Source: DASRRB01 sp036732755 (GTDB taxonomy: Bacteria; Planctomycetota; B15-G4; SIAN01). Taken from it: a stretch of 21,619 nucleotides of DNA. The stretch covers positions 1-21,619 of the forward strand of contig DAINBU010000086.1 of the NCBI GenBank assembly GCA_036732755.1, in the 5' to 3' direction. Below are positions 1 to 7,510 of this stretch, piece after piece. The translations under genes were made by a program, and so were the position numbers. The notes beneath the pieces were generated by a model. It searched no databases and had not been told where the DNA came from. It saw nothing but the letters and a program-made list of their open reading frames with translations. Within the stretch, counting starts at the first letter, position 1. Each line of letters starts with the position of its first letter.

Positions 1-1
1 G

Positions 2-274
2 CTCGAGCGCGCGCTCGCCGACGTCGAGCGCCTCGCGACGGGCGGGGCGCTGCGCATCGCGGCCGTGCACTACCCGCCGTGCGATCCGGAGCTGCGTCCG
101 ACGGCGGCGACCGCGGCGTTCGAGCGCGCCGGCGTGCCCCACGTCGTCTTCGGCCACCTCCATTCGGTGAAGCGCGACCGCGGCGCCCCCTTCGGCGAGC
201 GCGCGGGCGTGCGCTACCACCTCGCCTCGTGCGACTGGATCGACTTCACCCCGCAGCTCGTGGCGCAGACGTGA
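2..274 (+). CDS. Calcineurin-like metallophosphoesterase, C-terminal part (5' end outside window)
   Basis: This is the last 90 residues of a gene that begins before the window. Visible motifs are AAVHYPP and VVFGHLHSV. The GHLH element is the C-terminal metal-binding motif of calcineurin-like phosphoesterases, and VHYPP fits the preceding metal-binding histidine. The ending (YHLASCDWIDFTPQLV) resembles the tail of small predicted phosphohydrolases of the Icc-related type. These hydrolyse phosphomonoesters or phosphodiesters at a two-metal centre. The substrate cannot be told, because the N-terminal metal motifs (DxH, GDxxD, GNHD) are missing from the window. The stop codon overlaps the GTG start of lipB in a GTGA, so the two genes are probably translationally coupled. 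The family call is fairly safe; the specific function is unknown. Confidence 0.75.
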   Translation, partial: LERALADVERLATGGALRIAAVHYPPCDPELRPTAATAAFERAGVPHVVFGHLHSVKRDRGAPFGERAGVRYHLASCDWIDFTPQLVAQT

Positions 275-930
275 CGCGCCCCGTGACGTTCGACGTCACG
301 CGCATCATCCCCTTCGCGCCCGGCTCGTACGCGCGCGTCCACGCCCTCCAGCAGGAATTCGTGGCGCGGCGCGTCGAGGGGGCGGGCGGCGACGCGATCC
401 TCGTCGGCGAGCACGAGCGCGTCGTGACGCTCGGCCGCGGGACGAAGGAGCCGGTCCTCGGGCTGCCGATCCCGGTCGTCGAGATCGAGCGCGGCGGGCA
501 GGCCACGTGGCACGGGCCGGGGCAGCTCGTCGCCTACCCGATCGTCTCGCTCGCGGAGCGGCGCCAGTCGATCCGCGCCTACCTGCGCGACCTCGAGCGG
601 GCGATCGTCGCGACGGTCGGCAGTTTCGGCATCGCGGCGGAATCCCGCGACGGCGCGACCGGCGTCTGGGTCGGGCCGCGCAAGCTCGCGTCGATCGGCG
701 TCGCGGTGCGGCGCTGGGTCACGTGGCACGGCCTCGCGCTCAACGTCGCGCCCGACCTCGCCGACTTTTCCCGCATCCGCCCGTGCGGCTTCGAGCCCGA
801 CGTCATGACCTCGATGGAGCGGCTGCTCGGGCGCGCGCCCGACCTCGACGCGGTGAAGCGGCGCCTGGTCGACGACCTGATCGCGGTGCTCGGGCTCGCG
901 GCGCCGCGCTGGGAGCCGCCCGCCGCGTGA
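271..930 (+). CDS. lipB: Octanoyl-[acyl-carrier protein]:protein N-octanoyltransferase LipB
   Basis: LipB moves an octanoyl group from acyl carrier protein onto lysines of lipoyl domains (E2 subunits and glycine cleavage H protein). This is the first step of endogenous lipoate synthesis in the cytoplasm. The 219-residue product has the family landmarks: the substrate-binding RGGQATWHGPGQLVAYP at about 74-90, the catalytic lysine in RKLASIGVAVRRWVTWHG (K138), and the catalytic cysteine in RIRPCGFE (C172). Length is normal for the family. I chose the GTG at 271, which overlaps the upstream stop as GTGA. An earlier in-frame start at 79 would only add residues that shadow the phosphoesterase gene. 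LipA, the usual partner, is not in the window. The convergent neighbour stops 15 bases downstream. Confidence 0.95.
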   Translation: MTRPVTFDVTRIIPFAPGSYARVHALQQEFVARRVEGAGGDAILVGEHERVVTLGRGTKEPVLGLPIPVVEIERGGQATWHGPGQLVAYPIVSLAERRQSIRAYLRDLERAIVATVGSFGIAAESRDGATGVWVGPRKLASIGVAVRRWVTWHGLALNVAPDLADFSRIRPCGFEPDVMTSMERLLGRAPDLDAVKRRLVDDLIAVLGLAAPRWEPPAA

Positions 931-945
931 GCGCGGTCGCGTGCG

Positions 946-1797
946 TCACGGCGTGAGCGCGATCGCGGCCCAGGACGATCCGAGCCAGCCGACGATGGCG
1001 AGCAGCAGCCCGGGGTCGGTGAAGAGCACGCGGGCCGGGTCCTCGCCGCGCTGCCTCCGGTAGAGCAGGAGCACGTAGCGGCCGAGCCCGAAGAAGACGA
1101 ACGGGACGGTGTAGAGCAGGTGGTCGGTCTTGAACTTCGCCACCGTGTCGGGGCTCGCGGTGTAGATCGAGTAGCAGATGAGCGTCGCGGTCGCGGCCAT
1201 CCCGACCAGCAGGTCGAGCACGCGGTCGGAGTAGTGCTGGAGCACGGAGCGGCCGCCGCCGCCGTTCGCCTCGGTGATCAGGAGCTCGCCGCGCCGCTTC
1301 GAGCAGGCAAGGAAGAGCGCGCCGAAGAACGTGCAGAGGATCAGCCACGAGCTCACCTCGAGGCCGGCCACCTTCGGTCCGCTCACCACGCGGATCAGGA
1401 AGCCGAGCGCGACGCACGTCACGTCGGCGATCACGATCTGCTTCAGCCACGCCGTGTAGGCCACGTTGAGGCCGAGGTAGGCGACCAGGACGACCAGCCC
1501 CGACGGGATCGCGAGCGGCGTCACCTTCGGCGCGTGCGGCAGCGTCCAGGCGATGGCGAGGGCGGCGACGGCGCACGCGAGCGAGGCGACGCGGGCGGTC
1601 CGGACCGAGAGGCGTCCCGACGCGATCGGCCGCATCCGCTTGACCGGATGGCGCGCGTCCTCCTCGCGGTCGGCGATGTCGTTCAGGAGGTAGACGCAGC
1701 TCGACGCCAGGCAGAACGCGACGAAGAGCAGCCCGACCGGGACCAGCACCGAGGCGTCGCGGATCTGGTGCGCGAGGTGGGCGAAGAGGATCCCCAC
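946..1797 (-). CDS. UbiA-family prenyltransferase, decaprenyl-phosphate phosphoribosyltransferase-like
   Basis: This is an integral membrane prenyltransferase of the UbiA superfamily with many hydrophobic segments. Both Asp-rich motifs are present: YLLNDIADREEDARHPVKR near residues 36-54, and YTAWLKQIVIADVTCVALGF further on, followed by LIRVVSG. That pairing, together with the HPVKRMRPIASG stretch, is characteristic of enzymes that join phosphoribosyl pyrophosphate to a polyprenyl phosphate (Rv3806c/UbiA-like), rather than of quinone prenyltransferases. The first ordinary start in frame is the GTG at 1797. The frame continues upstream to a TAA and encodes RPHQWTKN at about 1833-1810, a typical N-terminal signature of this subfamily. 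The true start is therefore probably 13-20 codons earlier at a non-standard codon (see findings). The gene is convergent with lipB and divergent from the radical SAM gene. The actual lipid and sugar substrates are not proven. Confidence 0.85.
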   Translation of the reverse strand: MGILFAHLAHQIRDASVLVPVGLLFVAFCLASSCVYLLNDIADREEDARHPVKRMRPIASGRLSVRTARVASLACAVAALAIAWTLPHAPKVTPLAIPSGLVVLVAYLGLNVAYTAWLKQIVIADVTCVALGFLIRVVSGPKVAGLEVSSWLILCTFFGALFLACSKRRGELLITEANGGGGRSVLQHYSDRVLDLLVGMAATATLICYSIYTASPDTVAKFKTDHLLYTVPFVFFGLGRYVLLLYRRQRGEDPARVLFTDPGLLLAIVGWLGSSWAAIALTP

Positions 1798-1969
1798 GAA
1801 GATCGCGAGGTTCTTCGTCCATTGATGGGGGCGCAGTGCCTGGATCAGCGCAGGGATCGGGAAGCCTCGCGTGGGGCGCTTCGAAAGAGCAGGATCTTAC
1901 CGGGCGGGGAAATCCGTTCCTTCACGCCGACCGGGCTCCACTGCCGCTGTCGGCCCGATCGATCGGGGC

Positions 1970-1975
1970 TACACT
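1970..1975 (+). promoter_or_regulatory. Possible -10 box (TACACT) for the radical SAM gene
   Basis: TACACT lies in the AT-richer intergenic stretch 55 bases before the radical SAM start codon. It fits the TAnnnT core of a sigma70-type -10 box. A 17-base spacer points to CTGTCG as a poor -35. A similar GCTAnACTCC string lies in front of the divergent thioredoxin-like gene at 20318-20323, which is mild support for a lineage-specific promoter core. This is a motif match only. Confidence 0.25.
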
Positions 1976-2029
1976 CCTCGTCCTCTTTCGAGCCAACCGG
2001 GTCGCCGACGCGAGCCAAAACGAGCGCCG

Positions 2030-4009
2030 ATGAAAGTCCAGCTGGTCAGCGCGACCTACAACGCCGCATTCTCCTACATGCGGAAGTTCCTGGGACTGGG
2101 CTACATCCAGGCCTGCGCCCAGTCGCACCCCGACGTCGCGCGCGACTGCACGTTCCGGCACGACTTCTACGACACCTACGAGTCGTCGCCCGAGGCGGTC
2201 GCGGCGCAGATCGCGGCGGTGGGGGCCGACCTCGTCGCGTTCGGCACCTACACCTGGAACGTGCGCGACGTCCTCCAGATCTGCCGCGTCCTGAAGGAGG
2301 GCGGCTTCAAGGGCCGCGTGCTGCTCGGCGGCCCCGAGGTCAGCTACCACCACCAGAAGTACCTCTCCGAGAACCCGGCCGTCGACATGATCGCCGCCGG
2401 CGAGGGCGAGCTGCTCTTCCGCGACCTCCTGCTGCACCTGCTGCGCACGCCCAAGGAGCCGCCGCGCGGCATCCTCGGCCTCAACTTCCGCTGGGGTGGC
2501 GAGCTCTGCCTGGTCGAGCCGCGCGAGTTCCACGCGAACCTCGACGATCTGCCGTCGCCGTTCCTGACGGGCGCGCTGGACATCGACGAGCTGATCCACT
2601 CGGCCTACTTCCAGACGACGCGCGGCTGCCCGTTCACCTGCACCTACTGCGACTACGGCCGCAACCAGCCCTACTACGAGTTCTCGCTGGCGCGCGTCAA
2701 AGAGGAGCTCGAGTTCTTCAAGCGCCGCAATGCGCGCGCGATCTTCTCGGTCGACGCCACCTTCAACTACCGGCGCGGCCGCGCGAACGAGATCCTGAAG
2801 ATGGTGGCCGACATGGGCTTCGAGGGCATGTTCGCCATCGAGGTCTTCCCGTCGCTCATCGACGACGACATGGTCGAGCTGCTGAAGCGCGTCAAGCTCT
2901 CCAACTGCGGCATCGGCATCCAGACCGCCAACCCGGTCGCGATGCGCAACATCCGCCGCATCTGGTCGCCGGCGAGGATGGAGGACAAGCTCGACAAGCT
3001 CGCGGCGATGCCCAACGTGCTCGTCTCGCTCGAGCTGATCATGGGGCTGCCGGGCGACAACCTGAAGACGTTCAAGGAGACGCTCGACTGGAGCTACGCG
3101 AGGCGGCCGCACCACATCTTCGCGCTGCCGCTCCAGATCCTGTCGCGCACGCCGCTCGAGCATCAGATCGACGAGTTCAAGATCGAGCACTCGGGGCCGG
3201 CGGGGGGCGAAGAGATCCTCTCCAACTACTCCTTCAGCCGCGAGGAGGTGATGGTCGGCAAGGCGATCGTCAACTGGCACCGCCTGCTCCAGCCGATCGT
3301 CTTCCGGCTGCGCCACCTGATCGACGTCAAGCCCTCCGACTTCATCGAGGGCTGGGCGTGGCACGCCTACTACCACGGCCTGCACGAGCACGTCGGCGAG
3401 CTCCACAAGAACGTCGTCTCGCCCGACCTCCTCGACCGCTTCGTGCGGGAGTTCCGCGGTTTCGTCCAGGCGGCGTGCCGCGAGCGCGGCAAGCCCGACC
3501 TCTCGCCGCAGATCGGCGAGATGATGCGCTACCTGCTGGTGCGGCGCGCGCTGTCGCGCGAGGGCGCCTTCTTCGTCGACGTGCTCGACGTGTCGTGCAT
3601 GACGACGAGCCCGCGCTGGCACCGCATCTGGTCGGTGCGCCGCGACGACCTGCCGCCGCCGGACGGCCTCGATCCGATGGCGCGCCTGCGCCCGACCGGC
3701 CCGCTGGTGCGCGAGCGCTTCGACTTCGACATCGAGGCGATCTACGGCGAGCTCGACGGCGCGCGCATGGCCGCCGCTCCGGTGAAGGAGACGGCCTTCG
3801 TCTTCTTCCGCGACCCCTTCACCGGCGCCGGCCGGGCGGTGAAGGTCGACGAGTTCGCCGACAAGCTGCTCGCCGGCTGCACCGGCGAGGCGGCGCTGCG
3901 CGACGTGGCCGACGCGCTCGCGCGCGAGATGCCCGAGCGGCGCGCCCGCGACGAGAGCCGCTCCGTGGCGCAGGTGCTCCTCGACTGCGGCGTGCTCGCG
4001 CTCGCGTGA
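2030..4009 (+). CDS. B12-binding domain radical SAM enzyme
   Basis: The 659-residue protein has an N-terminal cobalamin-binding-type Rossmann domain (about residues 1-150, with VGADLVAFGTYTWNVRD and GRVLLGGPEVSYHH). It is followed by a radical SAM core whose 4Fe-4S motif is TTRGCPFTCTYCDYG (C200, C204, C207; CxxxCxxC). The GIGIQTANP and LIMGLPGDNL stretches fit later strands of the radical SAM barrel. A long C-terminal region (about 430-659) resembles the accessory domain of DUF4080-type B12 radical SAM proteins. Such enzymes reductively cleave S-adenosylmethionine and often methylate or rearrange unactivated carbons; the substrate here is unknown. I chose ATG 2030 because the homologous MKVQLVSATYN start lies there and the in-frame sequence upstream looks non-coding. 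The neighbours suggest, but do not show, a role in lipid or envelope metabolism. Confidence 0.88.
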   Translation: MKVQLVSATYNAAFSYMRKFLGLGYIQACAQSHPDVARDCTFRHDFYDTYESSPEAVAAQIAAVGADLVAFGTYTWNVRDVLQICRVLKEGGFKGRVLLGGPEVSYHHQKYLSENPAVDMIAAGEGELLFRDLLLHLLRTPKEPPRGILGLNFRWGGELCLVEPREFHANLDDLPSPFLTGALDIDELIHSAYFQTTRGCPFTCTYCDYGRNQPYYEFSLARVKEELEFFKRRNARAIFSVDATFNYRRGRANEILKMVADMGFEGMFAIEVFPSLIDDDMVELLKRVKLSNCGIGIQTANPVAMRNIRRIWSPARMEDKLDKLAAMPNVLVSLELIMGLPGDNLKTFKETLDWSYARRPHHIFALPLQILSRTPLEHQIDEFKIEHSGPAGGEEILSNYSFSREEVMVGKAIVNWHRLLQPIVFRLRHLIDVKPSDFIEGWAWHAYYHGLHEHVGELHKNVVSPDLLDRFVREFRGFVQAACRERGKPDLSPQIGEMMRYLLVRRALSREGAFFVDVLDVSCMTTSPRWHRIWSVRRDDLPPPDGLDPMARLRPTGPLVRERFDFDIEAIYGELDGARMAAAPVKETAFVFFRDPFTGAGRAVKVDEFADKLLAGCTGEAALRDVADALAREMPERRARDESRSVAQVLLDCGVLALA

Positions 4010-4048
4010 TCGCCCGCACGAAACGCGGGGGTCCCGGCGGCACGCCGG

Positions 4049-4054
4049 TATAAA
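4049..4054 (+). promoter_or_regulatory. Possible -10 box (TATAAA) before the BY-kinase-like gene
   Basis: TATAAA is conspicuous in a GC-rich gap of 95 bases. It directly follows a short inverted repeat at 4034-4048 (CCGGC, 5-base loop, GCCGG). There is no good -35 hexamer 16-18 bases upstream. The inverted repeat has no following T-run, so it is not a convincing terminator of the radical SAM gene. If real, this element would give the kinase-like gene and aroA their own transcript. Confidence 0.25.
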
Positions 4055-4104
4055 TCCGCGTCGTCCTCAGGCGCGCGGGCGGCCGCGGCCGAGAGACCGC
4101 ACGA

Positions 4105-4887
4105 GTGTTTCCTCCGCGGATGCGCCGGATGGCCGAGAAGGCGAGAGAGGGTGCGAGGAAGGGCGACGCGGCCGGCCCGCGCGCGGACGACCTCTTCGTC
4201 CTCGTCCACCGCACCGTCGACCCGCACCTCGTGATGTACCACGAGCCGCAGAGCGCCATCGCGGAGCAGTACCGGACCTTCCGCACCAACCTGGTGGCGA
4301 TGAACAGCGGCGGCGCCCCGCGCGCGCTGGCGATCACCTCGACCATCAAGGGCGAGGGCAAGTCGGTCACGACGGCCAACCTCGCGCTGGCGCTGGCGGA
4401 GCTGCCCGACACGCGCGTCCTGATCGTCGACGCCGACCTGCGCGCCCCGATGCAGCACCAGCTCTTCGGCGTCCCGCGCGAGCCGGGGCTGTGCGACCTG
4501 ATGCTCGACGTGGCGCCCTTCGACCAGGTGGTGCTGCGCACGACGGTGCCGGGGCTCTCGGTGATGCCGGCCGGCAAGGCGGTCCGCAACCCCTCCGAGC
4601 TGCTCGGGTCGTCGCGCATGCGCGACCTCGTCTCCGCGCTCAAGGCGGAGTTCCACTGGATCCTGTTCGACTCGCCGCCGTCGCTGCCGTTCGCCGACGC
4701 CGCCGTCCTCGGCCACCGCGTCGACGGGCTGCTCTTCGTGGTGAGGATGGAGAAGACGCCGCGCCAGCAGGTCGCGCGCGCGCTCGAGCTCCTGAAGAGC
4801 GCCGGGTGCAACGTGCTCGGCTCGTTCCTCGCCGGCAGCCGCACCGACGACGGGCGCGCGCGCGAATACGTGATCCCCGAGGACTGA
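4105..4887 (+). CDS. CpsD/CapB-family (BY-kinase-like) P-loop ATPase
   Basis: The 260-residue cytoplasmic ATPase has the BY-kinase layout. An AIAEQYRTFRTNL helix at 51-63 is the oligomerisation motif (usually EAYRTLRTN). Walker A is ITSTIKGEGKS at 78-88, Walker A' is VLIVDADLRAP at 106-114, and Walker B is WILFDSPP at 185-192. Members partner with Wzz/Wzc-type membrane activators and control exopolysaccharide chain length and export. Two oddities stand out: no transmembrane activator gene is adjacent, and the C-terminus (REYVIPED) has one tyrosine instead of the usual tyrosine cluster, so autophosphorylation may be reduced or absent. The start could be GTG 4105 (chosen; GAGAG lies 9 bases upstream) or ATG 4120 or 4129. 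aroA begins 9 bases after the stop, so the two are probably co-transcribed. A purely regulatory ATPase role is possible. Confidence 0.82.
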   Translation: MFPPRMRRMAEKAREGARKGDAAGPRADDLFVLVHRTVDPHLVMYHEPQSAIAEQYRTFRTNLVAMNSGGAPRALAITSTIKGEGKSVTTANLALALAELPDTRVLIVDADLRAPMQHQLFGVPREPGLCDLMLDVAPFDQVVLRTTVPGLSVMPAGKAVRNPSELLGSSRMRDLVSALKAEFHWILFDSPPSLPFADAAVLGHRVDGLLFVVRMEKTPRQQVARALELLKSAGCNVLGSFLAGSRTDDGRAREYVIPED

Positions 4888-4896
4888 CCGGCGGCG

Positions 4897-6228
4897 ATGG
4901 GGAGCCGAGCCGTCGTCGCGCCGCGCCCCGGGCGCCGCATGAGCGGGTCGCTCCGCGTCCCTTCCGACAAGTCGATCACGCAGCGCGCGCTGCTGATCGG
5001 CGCGCTCGCCGAGGGGACGACGCGCGTCGTCCGTCCGCTCGATTCCGGCGACACCCGAGCGGTGCGGCGCGCCCTCGTCCGGCTCGGCGTCGGCTTCGTC
5101 GAGCGCGTCGCCGGCAAGACGGGCGACGAACGGATCGAGCTCGAGGTCCGTCCGCCGCGGCAGCTCGCGCTGCGCGGCGCGGCTCCGCTCGACCTCGAGA
5201 ACTCTGGCACCGGCGCGCGCCTCCTGTTCGGGCTGCTCGCGGGCCGCGGCCTCGCCGCGACGCTCACCGGCGACGCGAGCCTGCGCGGCCGCCCGATGGG
5301 GCGCGTCGTCGCGCCGCTCACGGCGATGGGGGCGCGCTTCGAAGGGGAGGACCCCGACCGCCTGCCGCTGCGCGTGAGCGCGGCGCCGCCGCTGAAACCC
5401 TACGTGGGTGCGCTCCCGGTCGCCTCGGCGCAGGTGAAGTCGGCGGTCCTGCTCGCGGCGCTCGGCGCCGAGGGGACGACGCGCCTCACCGAGCCGGCGC
5501 CGACGCGCGCCCACACCGAGGTGATGCTGCGCGCGTTCGGGGTCGCCGTCGAGACGAGCGGCCGTGACGTCGCGCTGCGCGGACCGCAGCGGCCGCGCGC
5601 GACCCGGGTCGACGTCCCCGCCGACCCCTCCGCGGCCGCCTTCCACGCGGCGGCGGCGGCGCTGCTGCCCGGCTCCGCCGTCGAGCTGACCGCGCTCGCG
5701 CTGTCGCCGCGGCGGGCGCGCTTCTTCGACGTGCTGGCGCGGATGGGCGCCAAGGTCGAGCGGCGCGACGTCGCCGAGCGCGGTGGCGAGCCGGTGGGGA
5801 CGCTCCGGGTCGAGAGCGGCGAGCTGGTCGCGACCGAGGTCGACGCGGCCGAGGCGCCCGACCTGGTCGACGAACTGACGCTGGTGGCGGTGGTCGGCGC
5901 GCTCGCGCGCGGGACGACGCGGGTGCGCGGCGCCGCGGAGCTGCGCGTGAAGGAGAGCGACCGCCTCGAGGCGATCGGCGAGGGTCTCTCCCGCATGGGG
6001 GCCCGGATCGTCCTCCATCCCGACGGCTTCGACGTGACGGGCGCGGCGGAACTGCGCGGCGCCGCGGTGCGCAGCTTCGCCGACTACCGGATCGCGATGG
6101 CGCTCGCCGTCGCCGCGCTGCGCGCCGAGGGCGCGACCGCGATCGACGACTTCGAGTGCGCGGCGATCAGCTACCCGCGCTTCGCCGCCGACCTCGCGCA
6201 CCTGCTCGGCGAGTCCCCGTTCGCGTGA
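4897..6228 (+). CDS. aroA: 3-phosphoshikimate 1-carboxyvinyltransferase (EPSP synthase), class II-like
   Basis: AroA condenses shikimate-3-phosphate with phosphoenolpyruvate in aromatic amino acid and chorismate synthesis. The 443-residue length is normal. Landmarks in order are VPSDKSITQR (21-30), ENSGTGARLL (101-110), GDASLRGRPMGR (125-136), SAQVKSAVLLA (177-187), TRAHTE (203-208), VPADPSAAAF (240-249), PDLVDE with the catalytic aspartate region (321-326), RVKESDRL (350-357) and DYRIAMA (396-402). SAQxK and RxHxE are signatures of the class II enzymes that include the glyphosate-tolerant CP4 type. The position equivalent to CP4 Ala100 is Gly here. Departures from the common consensus are SITQR for SISHR, EN for GN, and DYR for DHR. 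The start at ATG 4897 gives the expected leader before the PSDKS motif. Confidence 0.95.
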   Translation: MGSRAVVAPRPGRRMSGSLRVPSDKSITQRALLIGALAEGTTRVVRPLDSGDTRAVRRALVRLGVGFVERVAGKTGDERIELEVRPPRQLALRGAAPLDLENSGTGARLLFGLLAGRGLAATLTGDASLRGRPMGRVVAPLTAMGARFEGEDPDRLPLRVSAAPPLKPYVGALPVASAQVKSAVLLAALGAEGTTRLTEPAPTRAHTEVMLRAFGVAVETSGRDVALRGPQRPRATRVDVPADPSAAAFHAAAAALLPGSAVELTALALSPRRARFFDVLARMGAKVERRDVAERGGEPVGTLRVESGELVATEVDAAEAPDLVDELTLVAVVGALARGTTRVRGAAELRVKESDRLEAIGEGLSRMGARIVLHPDGFDVTGAAELRGAAVRSFADYRIAMALAVAALRAEGATAIDDFECAAISYPRFAADLAHLLGESPFA

Positions 6229-6258
6229 CGGCGGCGCGCGCGGCCGGCGCCGGTGCGA

Positions 6259-7350
6259 TCACTCCTCCTCGATCGACTCGAAGCGCGTCCCCTCGCGCGA
6301 GCGCCACAGCCCGCTGAAGGAGTCGAGGAGCACGTCGTCCTCGTCGACCCAGAGCGTGGCGCCGCGGGCGCGATGCCCGGCCGGCGCGAGCCGCGCGACC
6401 GCGCCGAGCTCGCCGGCGCGCGCGACGAAGCGATGGAGGTCGTCGATCTCGACGAGGCGCGCCTCTGCGTCGAGGCCGTCGCGCGCGCGGAACGCCTCCG
6501 CCGCCGCCGCGTCGGAAAAGAGCGGCACCATGTTGCGATCGCCCTCCGCGTCGCCGTCGGGGAGCGCGAGCGGCTCGTCGCCGAGGTGGAAGCCCCACCA
6601 GTGCGGCGGATCGCCCGCGCCGATGAACGGCACCTTGCCGAAGACGCGGCGCATCAGCCGGTCCCAGCGCTCGGAGTCGACCAGCGGGTCGAGCTCCTCG
6701 CTGCCGTCGTAAAACTGCCAGCGGCCGCGCGCGTCGAGCAGCTCGCTCTCGAGTTCGCGCCCGCCCTCCGTCACTCGCACCTTCACGAACTCGACGTGGC
6801 TCTGGTCGTCGAGGAAGAAGTAGATGAGATCGCAGTCGTCGAGGAGCGCGCCCGCGTAGCCCTCCTCGGCGCGCAGCTCGAGGAACTCGCGCAGCTCGCC
6901 GGTCGGCAGCGCCCGCCCCGTGCCGCCGCCCGCCGCGACGGCCGCCTTCGCGCCCGCCTCGTTCGTGAAGAGCCGCAGCATCAGCCCGCCCGGCTGCGCC
7001 GGATGGAGCGCGTGGAGGAAGTGGCCGCTGGTGAGGACGTACCAGCAGCTGTTGGTGGCGTGGGCGATGCGCTGCCGCTGCAGCTCGGCGTAGCGCGGCA
7101 GCATCTCGCGCAGCCGCTCGGCGAGTCCCGCCGGCGGATCGGGCGCGAGGAGCAGCGACTCGCCGTCGAAGCGCGCGACCGGGCACCACACCCCGTGCTC
7201 GCTCTGGTGGGTCGGGGTCTGGCCCGCCGCCACCGCCCGCGCGTTGTCGGGACGCGCGAGGATCAGGAGGACGGGTCCCGCCTCGTCGCCCGGGGCGTCG
7301 ACGAAGAGGTACTCGTCGTCACCGTGCAGGATGCGCGTCTTGCGGGGCAT
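6259..7350 (-). CDS. Hypothetical protein with two SseB-like half-repeats
   Basis: I do not recognise this 363-residue acidic, soluble-looking protein as a named family. It has no signal peptide or membrane segment. Two segments resemble each other: LRLFTNEAGAKAAV at about 125-138, continuing through LPTGELREFLELRAEEGYAGAL, and VPLFSDAAAAEAFR at about 275-288, continuing through LVEIDDLHRFVARAGELGAV. This pattern, a short strand LFT/S-D/N, an Ala-rich helix, then LxxFLxxAxxxGxxxxLL, is reminiscent of SseB-like domains, so an internal duplication is likely. The tail is a run of acidic residues (SIEEE). ATG 7350 has an AAGG about 7 bases upstream. The start overlaps the end of the small ORF 7319-7510. 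The gene ends 30 bases from aroA, tail to tail. Function is unknown. Confidence 0.75.
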   Translation of the reverse strand: MPRKTRILHGDDEYLFVDAPGDEAGPVLLILARPDNARAVAAGQTPTHQSEHGVWCPVARFDGESLLLAPDPPAGLAERLREMLPRYAELQRQRIAHATNSCWYVLTSGHFLHALHPAQPGGLMLRLFTNEAGAKAAVAAGGGTGRALPTGELREFLELRAEEGYAGALLDDCDLIYFFLDDQSHVEFVKVRVTEGGRELESELLDARGRWQFYDGSEELDPLVDSERWDRLMRRVFGKVPFIGAGDPPHWWGFHLGDEPLALPDGDAEGDRNMVPLFSDAAAAEAFRARDGLDAEARLVEIDDLHRFVARAGELGAVARLAPAGHRARGATLWVDEDDVLLDSFSGLWRSREGTRFESIEEE

Positions 7351-7510
7351 GGATCGCCTTCGAGAGGATCAACCGGCGCGTCTGCTCGCGCCACCGTCCG
7401 GCCAGCAGCAGCGACGCGACCACGCGCAGCGGCAGCAGCAGCAGGTCGACGAACGCCTCGGCGAGGAGCACGAGCACGCCGCCAGAGATTCCGCGTCGCG
7501 CGCCGATCAC
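7319..7510 (-). CDS. Small hydrophobic membrane protein (63 aa), GTGA-coupled to the upstream gene
   Basis: This short frame starts at a GTG (7510-7508) that overlaps the TGA stop of the SUMF1-domain gene (7509-7507). It is the same GTGA coupling used repeatedly by secure genes in this window. The product begins MIGARRGISGG and has one strongly hydrophobic stretch (VLVLLAEAFVDLLLLPLRVV, then ASLLLAG), followed by a basic tail (RWREQTRRLI). That is the look of a single-pass or membrane-surface peptide. It overlaps the start of the following hypothetical gene by 32 bases. It fills an otherwise empty gap, which argues for it. Shortness and the biased composition of GC-rich DNA argue against it. 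No homolog is recalled. Confidence 0.42.
   Translation of the reverse strand: MIGARRGISGGVLVLLAEAFVDLLLLPLRVVASLLLAGRWREQTRRLILSKAIHAPQDAHPAR

Noticed and set aside
1120..4053. A 977-codon plus-strand open frame
   Set aside because: It overlaps the UbiA-type gene antisense and the radical SAM gene in another frame. Its product is Arg/Ala/Pro/His-rich without motifs. Long spurious frames are expected in DNA this GC-rich.
3742..6201. An 819-codon minus-strand open frame opposite the kinase-like gene and aroA
   Set aside because: The composition is dominated by Arg, Ala, Gly and Asp with no recognisable domain, while the plus strand carries clear family motifs throughout.
6244..6253. CCGGCGCCGG palindrome between the convergent genes as a terminator
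   Set aside because: It has no loop and no following T-run. Such palindromes are frequent by chance in this composition.
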